A stretch of 64,000 nucleotides of DNA from Tetracentron sinense. Taxonomy: Eukaryota; Streptophyta; Magnoliopsida; Trochodendrales; Trochodendraceae. A model generated the notes under the pieces. That model was not told the origin of the DNA, searched no databases, and saw nothing but the letters and a program-made list of their open reading frames with translations. The stretch's first letter is position 1, and every line of letters starts with the position of its first letter. This document shows positions 11,268-21,245 of this stretch, in pieces. The stretch covers positions 10,316,047 through 10,380,046 of the forward strand of contig CM026570.1 in NCBI GenBank assembly GCA_015143295.1, written 5' to 3'. Both the position numbers and the translations under genes were made by a program.

Positions 11268-11739
11268 ATGTTACCTAGTTCGTCGGTTTGCTTGGTTCGA
11301 ATTCAGGTTCGCGGTTTGCAATTTTCCACTCTACAATGAACCTGGTTTGCTAGGGGTAGGATGAGATAATTTGTTTTTCGGTTCGTTTAGATTCTTAGTT
11401 GGTTCGCTAGCTTGGTTTGCTACTTAAGCATGTAAAACAAAATATATATTATAAAAATATATCTTTTAAGCATGTAAAGAATATATTTCAAATACTTATT
11501 TGGAAAATAATAATAAAAAATATCTTTTTATGAACGATTTGTGAACTCAAAGTATAAATTTGCCAAACATAATAAAAAATATCAGTGAATTTGAATAAAA
11601 AATTAGACAAACTAAGATTGTTTTGAAACCACTATGTGGTTCGCTCAATTTCACGAACTAGACCGAACTGAACCACGAACCAGTTCGGGTTCGCTCGGTT
11701 CGCGATTCGCTATAGCATGTAGCGAACTTGGTAACCTTG
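11268..11739. mobile_element. Mutator-like MITE nested in the solo LTR
   Basis: Flanked by a perfect 10-bp direct repeat CCTCAAACCA (11258-11267 and 11740-11749). Inverted ends share GTTACC-AGTTCG, and many TTCGGTTCG/GGTTCGC motifs fill the subterminal parts. The 9-11 bp duplication suggests a Mutator-type element. In copy 2 the same element is split at its centre by the 30247-40397 retrotransposon. Confidence 0.7.
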
Positions 11740-11766
11740 CCTCAAACCATCAACTACCCTTTGAAA

Positions 11767-11821
11767 CTACGTGTGGCTTGATTCCACTGATAGTGGATAC
11801 GTAGGCAACCCTGATCGGGTT
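11767..11821 (+). other. Two-hairpin LTR module around TACGTAGGCA (solo LTR copy)
   Basis: CTACG, then hairpin TCCAC(11783-11787)/GTGGA(11793-11797), then TACGTAGGCA (11798-11807), then hairpin AACCC(11807-11811)/GGGTT(11817-11821). The same layout with different but complementary stem sequences occurs in other LTRs of this window at 32250, 35916, 40017, 44927 (minus) and about 61000. In copy 2 (about 40670-40730) the second stem has lost one C. Confidence 0.6.
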
Positions 11822-12323
11822 CAGCTCCCCCATTATAGAACCTCTATTTTGTTATTGTCCTGTCTATCCCAATTCATTTATTTATGTAAATATTACATTG
11901 TTTAGCATATAAATCAAACTTCAAGCTTCTTCTATGATTTTCTTTATTTGATTCAGACTTAGGAAGTAGGTAACCATCTCACGATAAGAGTTTAGGGGTG
12001 CCTATATAACACCTTCCCCTAACTCAAATGAATCCCTTACCCTGAATTCTATTTCTAGACCATGCCTTATCCAACCATCTCAGGGACCCTATTTCCTTTA
12101 GAATTGCAATAGGTGACGACTCTCGACCCAATTGCGATTTATTGCTTGTTCCTCATCGGGTTCAATCCTTGATCGGGAACAGAGGTTAAAAGCCCATGCT
12201 TTCAGGGATTTTAAAAAAACAAAAAAATTTAGGGATATTTTGGGTATAGCAAAGAATGGGGTGAGCGGGGCCTTGGTGAGACGTTCTTCTTTCGGAGCGT
12301 TTTGCCAGAGAGCGAGGAGTTCA

Positions 12324-13367
12324 GTTATGACGCCATCGAGGTTACCATGTGTCCCTTTTAACACTTTTTAACTGTGATTAAGATTCACCCAGGGTTCACT
12401 TATCTTTGTTTTTTAGAAAAAATTATGAAACAAAAATTTAACCTGAAAGGTTAGTGAATTTTAACCAAGGTTTCAAAAAAATATTTTTTTTTCTAAAAAC
12501 CACGAATAAGTAGGTAAACCTAGGGGTAGATGAATCTTAACCACAGTTGGAGTCCGGTTACGCCCTTAAAGTTGCCATGTGTCTCTTTTGACACCCCTTA
12601 ACTATGGTTAAGATTCATCTATCCCTAGAATTCACCCATCTATCCTTAGTTTTTTTTTAAAATATTAATTTTTTAAACCCTGGTTAAAATTCACTAACTC
12701 CAATGATTAATTTTTCTTTTACATTTTTTTTTTCTAAAATCCAAGTTTAAGTGGGTGAAAACTAAGGGTGGGTGACTCTTAACCACAGTTAAGAAGTGTT
12801 AAAAAGGGACACATGGCGACCTCAGTTGGGTAGAGAATTTCAAGTCTTATATGTATGGATAGTTAGATGAGTAAGGGATAGTATGGGAATCAAGCAAAAT
12901 ATTCAATCAAGTGTTTATCTTATATAATGATTATAATAAGGGTAGTTTGGGAATTATGAACAAATTCATCTATATTTTTAAGGGGGAGTTATTATTCTAT
13001 ATAAGATAAGATATACATAGAGGATAGGTCCACTGAAAAACAATTAACCCTAGGAGTTAGTGAATTGGGTCGATGAATCTTAACCATAGTTGGAGTCTCG
13101 TTACGCCCTTGAGCTTGGCATGGGTCTCTTTTGACACCCTTAATTGTGGTTAAGATTCATCTACCCCTAGAGTTCACCCACATGTCCTTAGTTTTTAGAA
13201 AAAATTATTAATTTTTTAAATCCCTAGATAAAATTCACTAATTCCTAAGGTTAATTTTTTTTATCCTAAAATCCGATGATAAGTGGTTGAACCTTAAGGG
13301 TGAGTGAGTCTTAACCACATTTAAAGATTGTTAAAAGGGACACATGGTGACTTCAGTGGCGTAACCG
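12324..13367. mobile_element. Cluster of three related foldback MITEs
   Basis: A family with inverted ends of the type GGTTACGCC...GCCATGTGTC-CTTTT-ACAC...TTAACTGTGGTTAAGATTCA. Members are about 12324-12555 (right end truncated), 12556-12833 (about 278 bp, both ends) and 13099-13367 (both ends). Interiors contain a second weaker inverted repeat around AATTCACTAA and T/A runs. A half-copy lies at about 20978-21100. Copy 2 equivalents are at about 41231-42290. Non-coding. Confidence 0.6.
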
Positions 13368-16300
13368 GACTCTTTGAATTTCAAGCCTAATAGATAGATG
13401 AGTAAGGGTAGTATGGAACTCAAGCAAGCATTCAATTAAGTGTTTGTCTTATATAATGATTATGATAAGGGTGTTTTGAAAACTTTGCAAAATTTCATCT
13501 ATGTTTTCAAGGGTTCAATATATACAAGATAAGAATGGTTCAGTAAATACAAGATAAGAAGAAAAGAAAATGAGATAAGAGCAAATGATAGTTTTGGAAT
13601 TACAAATGATTCAATCAACGTTTTGAACATGGGACATTTTTCGAGTAAAGAACAAAATTTATGTATTTTTGGAATAGTTTTTCATAATAAGGATGTATTG
13701 AGATTCCTAGCATATACCTGTTTTTATTGATTATCCTTATCCATTTTTTCTTATAAATCTTAATCCTCTAGCCCCATTACAACCTTTATTACTGACCATT
13801 TGATCTTAGGTGGGTTGGTGGTGTGATTGGAGGGGTTTCCAATTGATGATATTCTTTCATTGAGATCTTATTATTATTTGTTTTAGCTTTTGTATTCGAT
13901 TTTTAATATATTTGAGAGAAGACCTGTAAAATCTTTAAGTGCATTATTCTGAGTGATTTAAAATCTTTGTGAGATTTGAAGTCAAAGTTTTTATCCAGAT
14001 GTCTCTCTTATTTGTATGTGTTTTAAGTTTGTTGGTACGAATAGTTATGAGCTTAGCATACATACAAATTCCGAGTTCGCTTGTTAATGGAGAAACTTGG
14101 AAAACATGATGAACTTTTTGCAAAATTTATTTGAATGCTTTAGCCTATATTCATGAAGATCGATCGGTTAAGTGTTTTGTTTAAAAGTTGATTTTTGCTA
14201 GGGACTGACAATATTCAGGTTGTGGGGTGTGATGAGTGTGCAATAGTACACTCCAAATTAGTTATTATGTAACCCTTTATCACCCTTTTTAAGCTGAATT
14301 CAGGATTTAAAGTATATATTTAACTTGTTTCCCCTCTATAAATTATGAATTCTAAGTATTTTTATATTATTTTATACAAAAATTCGAGTAAAGAGTTTTC
14401 ATGGAAATCAACAGATAAAGAAAAGTCAAAAAGACGAAAGAAGAATCCTAACTTGGACCATTTTTGGGATTAGAGAAATAAAGCCCAAGTTCAAGAAGCC
14501 CAAGACCCAAGTCAAAAAGTCAAAGTCCAAGACCAAGTATAGAAAGATTCTGTCCACATGGGTAGGGAATCTTAACCAGATATGGATGATGTGATTTTGG
14601 CACAAAAAGGATGAAATTCTCTTGAATTAAAAGAAGTGTGAGTGGTTTTATTGATTTTTCTATTTTAGAAAAATGAGAAAATCTAAATCAAATAAAACCG
14701 AAAGGGAAGAGCAACATTGCATACATCCATGCCATATGGACATCCTACCATCACTCTGCATATGCTCATGCTAATCTCAGTCTCCTCTCTTTCTTATTAT
14801 TGTTTTAGTTTTTTCTTTGTATGGATTGCTAAATTCCTAGTTTGAATATATCTTTCAATTGAATCTCCTGGGTTTAAATGTTTTCATGGTTTAATCACTT
14901 TTACTCGTACTTAGATAAAATTCTTGATTTCTCAAAGGGAGAACTATAATCTCAAAGGATATGATCATTTGCTCCGATATTGCCTCTGAGCATTGTCGAC
15001 TTCAAATCTTTCTGGTGAGGTTATTGTTTGGGTAAAACTTGGTTTGGATTGTTGAGTAAAATTGATTTTAGGTTTTTTTATTAAAATTGAATTTCTACAT
15101 CTTCCGATTGAGGGTTTGGGATTGAAATCTCCAATTGAGTTATACTTTAAATTAATCGAATTAATATTACACCGTTAAGAGGAGAAAATCCGATGTCTTG
15201 ACGCTTTCTCTCATTGATATTCACTCTAAATTAATTGTAACTTTTTTTTATTAAAAATCTACAATATCTTTTATTTACAAGTGTTTCCTTCCTTCACTTT
15301 TCCTGTGGCCGACAACCCTTTTTGTACTGCATAAGTACCGTATATTTTGAGCGACATCAAGTCCCAAGAAAAAATGATTTTCAATTAATGATTTCAAAGA
15401 GAAATAAGAAGAAGAAGAATAAAACAGTTGACATCAGCTATTGATTCTTCTGAAGGAAAACAACAAAGAGAGGAAGAAACCTACTCGAGTTAAGGAGTTG
15501 TTTTATAGTGTCTCATCGCTTGCTGTTTTAGAGGTAAGGCATTTTCTCCCACTATTGATGAATTGGCCTTTTAATAAATAAGTAGGGGTCTTGCCTAACC
15601 CCCCCTCCCTCACGGGATGATTTTATTTTTAAAAAAATTCATATTATTTTCTTTTCAAATCCAAGTTTTTTAGATGTAAAACAATATTTATTTTGAAAGA
15701 AAATTAAGTGCTAATTTTCTCATTTTTTTTCCATTTTTTTAAATCAATAAATGTTAGAAAATTGGATTTTCTTTCACTGTTTCAAGGGAATCACACAAGA
15801 GATTAGAGTTAATCTTTTTGTTAGTCTATTAACCCCAATCCTAATGCTGAGGTAATATGGCTGACAAAGCTTAAGCAATCTTTTGCAGCCAAATTCACCT
15901 TGCAGTGCTATTCAAGGCATATATTTACTTTCTTAGAGCAAGTAAATGGCGAGTAGCCTTTATTAGGGGAGGCTACCTCATAGGGTTGCCTTGTAAGAGT
16001 GCTAGGTGGTTTTTTTTATTTTGTTTATTTTTAAGAACACGTAATAGAATTGATAACCAATTCCTAGGGAAGTCTTGAACTATCTATGGGTAAATGCTTT
16101 TGGGATTTGTTGGACCCATAATTCATACAAAGGCTGTACTTTCCTTAGCAGATTGGGTTTACCCACATAGTTCTTAGCCTTTGTTTCAGACAAGCTTAAT
16201 CATCCCCAAAGTTGGACTCCAAAAGTGTTTGTATTTTTACTTTTTGGGAGTGGTTAAGTTGAATAGAGACCAAGGCTAGTACTCCCCTTGTTCTAATTTC

Positions 16301-16579
16301 TAAAGTTGAAGATGTTGGAAGTGTGAAGTCTAATCACATATCTTTGATCCTTTTTCTAAAGTTTTATCGTTTAGCTTTGTTGCTAAGTATGCATTATCAC
16401 GTTACATTATAGATCTTTTTCCGTTTTACCTTTACTGTATGGCTTGGGTCGATATACTCTCTGAGTCAGTCTATGGGTATTGTATAGCTTAGGTGGATAT
16501 GCTCTAATCATTTAATTCAAATATTTAATGGCCAAGATTATAGTTAATATGACTTTCAAATGACAAAACTGATTCATAT
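13368..16579. other. Long non-coding stretch, no recognised gene
   Basis: AT-rich sequence with no frame of convincing length or similarity in either strand. Its counterpart in copy 2 (42290-44626 and 48169-49070) differs by scattered substitutions and 1-base indels throughout, which also argues against protein-coding constraint. Confidence 0.5.
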
Positions 16580-16702
16580 GCTAGCCTATTCTCAGGCTTT
16601 CCTACTCTCACATTTAGCAAACCACCTCATGATTAAAACACACTTTATGGATAGGTAGTTGGCTAAATGTGAGAGTAGGAAAGCCCTGAGAATAGGGCTA
16701 GC
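16580..16702. mobile_element. Foldback MITE, internally deleted form
   Basis: Arms GCTAGCC-TATTCTCAGG...ACATTTAGC and the inverted equivalent enclose a short loop. The copy 2 form (49071-49235) is 42 bases longer and has the missing arm and loop portion, so the copy 1 form is a deletion derivative. Confidence 0.65.
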
Positions 16703-16938
16703 ACTCCTCTACAGTATATGTATTCACTTTTTCGGTAAGTTTTCTTGTAAACCCAACAAATAAAAGAAAAAACTGAACACAATAAAAAAGGATATCTACT
16801 AAGAAGCCAGACTTTGTGTCAAAAAGTTTGTATTTTCGATTCTCTCGTTTCTCATTCCTCAGGATTTCCCTCCTGATCTGGCTATTATTGTAGATAAAGA
16901 TAGATCCGGTTGGTTGTAAATATTGGTGGGGTTCGTAT

Positions 16939-17009
16939 AAAAAGCTATTGAATTAACTGAACAAGTAGATACAAAAGGAATTCAAGTATAAATTGCGGGT
17001 CGTATCGAC
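16939..17009 (+). pseudogene. rps3: Plastid rps3 fragment (nuclear plastid DNA insert)
   Basis: Translation in one frame gives [16 protein letters not shown], then a stop (TAA at 16989-16991), then IAGRID. From my knowledge of plant chloroplast ribosomal protein S3 this matches the segment near its C-terminal third, where Q occupies the stop position. Copy 2 (49469-49532) still has CAA there, so the stop arose in copy 1 by C to T. Only about 70 bases are recognisable; similarity ends at ATCGAC. No expression is expected. Confidence 0.7.
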
Positions 17010-17094
17010 TCGATGGATGGAGGGAGGGAAAGCCCCTATCTTATAGAGTGAGCTCCCCTTCCGTGGGGTCTGTCCCACTCCCCCGGCCCTAGTG

Positions 17095-18410
17095 GCTTTT
17101 TGCAAATACACTGTTGTATAATCACAGTTTTGCAAATTAACTCATTGTTTTCCCACAGTTGGACAAATAACCTCAACTCATAGTTCCGTTAGACTTTCAT
17201 TTGTAATTATTATCAAATGACTATAATGCCCTTAAGAGTTCCCTAACCTTACAAAGTCCCTTTAACTGCTCTTGAACTATGATTAATAATTTTAGCCCTT
17301 ATGGTTAATTAATTTTTTTAATATTTTCTTAAAATTCAAGGTTAGATGCTTTAATCTAAGGATTATTGAATCTTAACCATAGTTGAATGGAGTTTAAAGG
17401 CGACATGTTAAATTTTTTTTCTAAAAACCAAGGTTAGATGCTTTAACCCAAGGGTTAGTGAATCTTAACCAGAGTTAAAGGGAGTTAAAAGGAGACACTA
17501 TTTTCTTTCTACAAACCAAGGTTAGATGCTTTAACCCTAAGGGTTAGTGAATTTTAACATCACGTAACATGTTAATTTTTTAAAAAAAATTCTAAAAACC
17601 AAAGTTAGATTCTTTAACCCTAAGAGTTAGTAAATCTTAACCACAGTTAAAGAGTTAAAAAGGGACACATTAATTTTTTTTTTAATACAAACGTTAGATT
17701 ACTTAACCCTAAGGGTTAGTGAACCCTAACCACAATTACAAGAAGTTATAAGACAGGTAAATTTTTTTTTTTTTTCTCAAAACCAAGGTAGATGCTTTAA
17801 CCCTAAAGGTTAGTTGATCTTAACTACAGTTAAAGGGAATTAAAACTAGATATGTTAAATTTTAATTTTTTAAAACTAAGGTTAGATGCTTTAATCCTAA
17901 GTGCTAGTGAATCCTAACCACGGTTAAAGAGAGTTAAGAGGGGACACATTAATTTTTTTCTTCTAAATATAAGGGTTAGATGCTTTAACCGTAAGGATTA
18001 ATGAATCTTAATAAGAGTTAAAAGGGGACACGTTAATTTTTTTCTTTTAAAAATCAAGATTAGATGCTTTAACCCTAAGGGTTAGTATATCTTAACCATA
18101 GTTAAAGGGGACACATTAATTTTTACAACCAAGATTAGACGCTTTATCCTTAAGGGTGTGAATCTTAATCATAGTTAAAGAAAGTTAAAATGGGACAAAT
18201 TAACCAAAAGGGTTGAAACCTGTTATCCATAGTTCAAGGATAGTTAAAGGGGTTGTGAGGTAATGAAATATCTTAAGGGTGTAAAAGTCATTTTACTAAC
18301 AATAATAAACGAAAGTCTAACGGAACTAAGGGTCGAGGTTGTTGTCTAATGGTTGCAAAACCATGACTTAATTTGTAAGACTGTTACACGTAACAATGTA
18401 TTTGTACAGC
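17095..18410. mobile_element. Foldback element with long inverted ends and an internal tandem array
   Basis: The outer about 200 bases at each side are imperfect inverted repeats: GCTTTTTGCAAATACA..., then TAGTTCCGTTAGACTTTC, then GCCCTTAAGAG, mirrored at 18410-18215. Between them lie about 10 tandem units of 80-95 bp (about 17290-18215), each with TTAGATGCTTTAACCCTAAG, GTTAGTGAATCTTAACC and GGGACACATTAATTTT. The unit resembles the subterminal part of the MITE cluster at 12.3-13.4 kb. No transposase and no clear target duplication. Confidence 0.7.
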
Positions 18411-19049
18411 AAATAGAACCTAGCAACTGATATGCAAAAACCCCCAACAAAAAAAAAAACTTATTTCTTCTAATTTCTATCACTTTCTTGTGGAAGGATC
18501 ACCTTTACAAGCAGCTTATCTTGCTTATCTTGCAGGTTCAAAAAGAGGAATGCTAGATTTCCGTATTTTAATGGTGAGAGTTATTTTTTTAGTCTCCTTG
18601 CAAATTTGCAAACGTAATGGGAGAGCAACGACATAAGTGGCTTTCCCAATTAGATTATGGGATTTTGAGAGCCCCATTAGCAATCATATCATTCTACTAA
18701 TAAAAATATAAGGAGTATGCAAAACTTTATTTGGAAGTAAATATACTTTAATTAAAAATATTAACTTACTAACCTATTATATCTACTAAAAAAAAATTAA
18801 TAGAAGTTTTAACTTGTTTATAATTGTAGATGTGGAATACCTCACGAATAGCACTCCCCTCTCTAGGTTGAAGAGTCCAATATGGACTCTCATTCTCTCT
18901 TGTCTAAGTTTTTTTTTTAAAAAGTTATGGGATCCACTCGATATGGAGGTTTTCTTGCCCTTTCATTCACTCTATTCCCTCACCTCATGTATTCAACCTC
19001 CCAGGTGAGTCCCCTTCCTTTTTTTAAAATTTTTTTTTATTATTATTAT
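18411..19049. other. Non-coding stretch
   Basis: No gene recognised. A short frame near 18495-18590 reads GSPLQAAYLAYLAGSKRG, where copy 2 lacks a 9-base repeat (CTTATCTTG); I cannot assign it. The rest is AT-rich. Confidence 0.4.
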
Positions 19050-19482
19050 TAACAGAAACCCCGCGCGATGCACGGATGTGAATAAAGAAATAAAAAATAA
19101 ATCTCTACCCCTCTTATCAAAATTTCTCTCTACATTCTCTCTTTTATCCCTCTTATCACAATCCTCTAAAACCGCTCTTTACATTCAATCTCTTTTATCA
19201 CAATCTCCTTAAATCTCTCCCTTTCTACAGGTGCCAAAGAGAGATAATGGTTGAGATTAGATATACAACGGTGGACGGAACAATCTCCTAAAATCCCTCA
19301 AATGGTGTTTGAATTGAGAGGGAAATTGAGAGAGAGAGAGTTAATAATTGAGATTAAAGAAGAGAGCCACATGGTATCCTTAAAATAGAACTCATACGAT
19401 TCTTGAGATTAAAGATTAGAGAATAAAGAGATGAGGTTAGCTAGGTGATACTTATTTCTTTATATAATAGTTAAGTATAGAT
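19050..19482 (-). mobile_element. Helitron-like non-autonomous element
   Basis: On the minus strand the 5' end reads TCTATACTTAACTATTATATA, close to plant Helitron starts, with host T next to it. The 3' end has a GC-rich hairpin CCGTGCATCGCGCGG (19059-19075) followed by GGTTTCTG. In copy 2 (about 51585-52013) the hairpin is perfect (CCGTGC/GCACGG). The terminal CTRR is not clear, so the exact 3' boundary is uncertain. No Rep/helicase is present. Confidence 0.5.
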
Positions 19483-19788
19483 AGATGCCACTCCTCTCCA
19501 TCTCCCTTTATTATATAAGGAGACGGGTTAGCCCATTAGATTGGGCTCGACCCACCAGGACTCGAGCCTTATGCCTGAGACAGGCTGCAATGGACTGAAC
19601 CCACTTACACTTGATTTTTTTTCTAAAGCCTACTTACACTTGTATTTGTTTTGTATCAGTTTTAATTTGATAAAAATTAAAGTTCAAGTCATGAGCCCAA
19701 TCATGAAGCTCGGAATTCTCATGTAACAATACAAATTTGAAAAGGTATGAGAAGAGTTTATGTACCCAGTCATCTCGCAGCCACGATT

Positions 19789-20043
19789 TCAAGCTACAGT
19801 ACTAAGCGCATACTTCTTGAAATCAGTTGAGTTAAACATGAAATCCTCCAAGCACTCCAATTCGAGAGTAAGATAAATGGGGTCGAGATGCTCATTCATC
19901 ACAAGACATATGCTTAGAGTCTTCCCAAGAGCAACCACAATGTTCTCATAGTAAGTACTTAGCCCTTTGGCGTAATCCTTAGTTGTATTAACAGTGCTCC
20001 ACTTCGTCCTTTCAATGATTTGATCAAACACAGGAGGTTGCAG
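19789..20043 (-). pseudogene. Gene-like exon fragment of unknown identity
   Basis: An 80-codon frame ends at 19789, and open sequence continues upstream to a splice-acceptor-like TTTTCTAG at 20044-20047. The protein segment (MFDQIIERTKWSTVNTT ... LELECLEDFMFNSTDFKKYA) has protein-like composition and looks like the last exon of a host gene, with a possible 3' UTR to about 19540. I do not recognise the family. Copy 2 (about 52325-52576) has a 1-base insertion that breaks the frame. It sits between two Helitron-like ends and may have been captured or interrupted by them. Confidence 0.45.
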
Positions 20044-20198
20044 CTAGAAAAGAGACCCCGTGCGATGCACGGATAATAATTTAGGAATATCTAAAATTAA
20101 ATAATATTATTTATTTATTTAAATATTAAATAATATTTTAGGAATATTTAATATATATCTTTTAAATATTATATGTTTTATTATTATTATTTGATAGA
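20044..20198 (-). mobile_element. Short Helitron-like element
   Basis: On the minus strand it starts TCTATCAAATAATAATAATA and ends with hairpin CCGTGC-ATC-GCACGG, then GGTCTCTTTT and CTAG, the canonical Helitron 3' layout. It is only about 155 bases and very AT-rich inside. Copy 2 equivalent about 52577-52732. Confidence 0.55.
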
Positions 20199-20207
20199 TA
20201 TCATTGT

Positions 20208-20713
20208 TTGTCCTTACCTCACTTGAGGTTTGCCCAAATTATAAAAACTCCCCTCTTATTTTTGAAATTATACTACCATTCTTTGACGTTTGGTAAAATT
20301 GTAATAAACTTCACTCTTGTTTTTAAAATTACACCATCCTCTCTTATCCGGCTCGTTAAGTTGACACTCTTAATGGAGGATGCACTTTAACGATATTTTC
20401 CCCCATTTATTTGCTTGAGGAAACAACATCGTATAACCAAGTTGACTGACTTTAAATATGATAATTTGAGAATTTTAAATTGTGTAAACCATGAAATATT
20501 CAAAATTCATCTATGCTAGTAACGACATACTAATGAAAGGAAGAATCTATTACCGATAATTGAAGTGGAGTGGATGACAATGTAATTTTAGAAACAAAAG
20601 GAAGGTCTAAGCAATTTCTCCAAATCTCAAGGGGAGGTCTGTGTAATTTCAAAAACAATAAGAAAGGTTTTGCAATTTAACCAAACATCAATGACCACTA
20701 CTGTAATTTATCC
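20208..20713. mobile_element. Foldback MITE
   Basis: The left part (TTGCCCAAATTATAAAAACTCCCC..., ...TTTTTAAAATTACACCATCC) and right part (...GATGACAATGTAATTTTAG, ...GCAATTTAACCAAACATCA) are imperfect inverted repeats of over 100 bases. Copy 2 equivalent about 52739-53251. Non-coding. Confidence 0.5.
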
Positions 20714-20977
20714 CCAGAAATACTTTATAGTCATTGTTGTTTTGTTGATAATGTGTCTTTTTCAAAGGACTGCGCCATGAGCTATGCGTATTTCCATTGG
20801 CTATAAAAAAAGTTGACTTGAAATTCTATAACTGTTTCTGTTGTACCCGGACTCGGAGGAGTCTAGTTACAACACAAAATCATTCTTTTAACTTTGGTTA
20901 ACAACTTTAATTTTATAGTAAATATTTTTATAATTTTTTTTCTAAATCCCAATACAATTAATATTTTTATAATTTTT

Positions 20978-21245
20978 TTTCTCAGAACCAAAGGTAGATG
21001 GTTGAAACCTAAGGATTAGTAAATCTTAACCACAATTAAGGAGTATTCAAAGGGACACATGTTGACCCGTGGGACGTAACTGTAAAGAATTTCACGACTA
21101 AAATGTTTCATAACTTTAGATCAGACCGGTTATAACATGGAGGTGACACCCTTCGTTGTTCATTTTTTTTTGAGCAGTGATAGGCGAACCTAGGAAATGG
21201 ATTTTAAGTCCATCCTTGGATTTTAAAATCCATTTCTTAGGTACG
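20978..21245. repeat. Half-MITE and short hairpin
   Basis: 20978-21100 matches the right half of the 12.3-13.4 kb MITE family (TCTTAACCACAATTAAGGAG, GGGACACATGTTGACC). At about 21190-21242 a hairpin has arms CCTAGGAAATGGATTTTAA and its inverse, about 19 bases each. Confidence 0.5.

Larger units (their letters stand above)
9060..12204 (+). mobile_element. Solo LTR of a Ty3/gypsy (Tat/Ogre-like) element, copy 1
   Basis: Starts TGTAAGCACCCC and ends GCCCATGCTTTCA, with flanking 5-bp duplication GGGAC (9055-9059) / GGGAT (12205-12209), one transition apart. The right half has the usual landmarks of this LTR group: TACGTAGGCA (11798), GTAGGTAACCAT, GGGTGCCTATATAACACCTTCC and GGTGACGACTCT. No internal region or second LTR follows, so it is a solo LTR left by LTR-LTR recombination. 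It carries two nested DNA transposons (10560-11136 and 11268-11739). Open frames inside, such as 9532-9891, are incidental. Confidence 0.85.
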
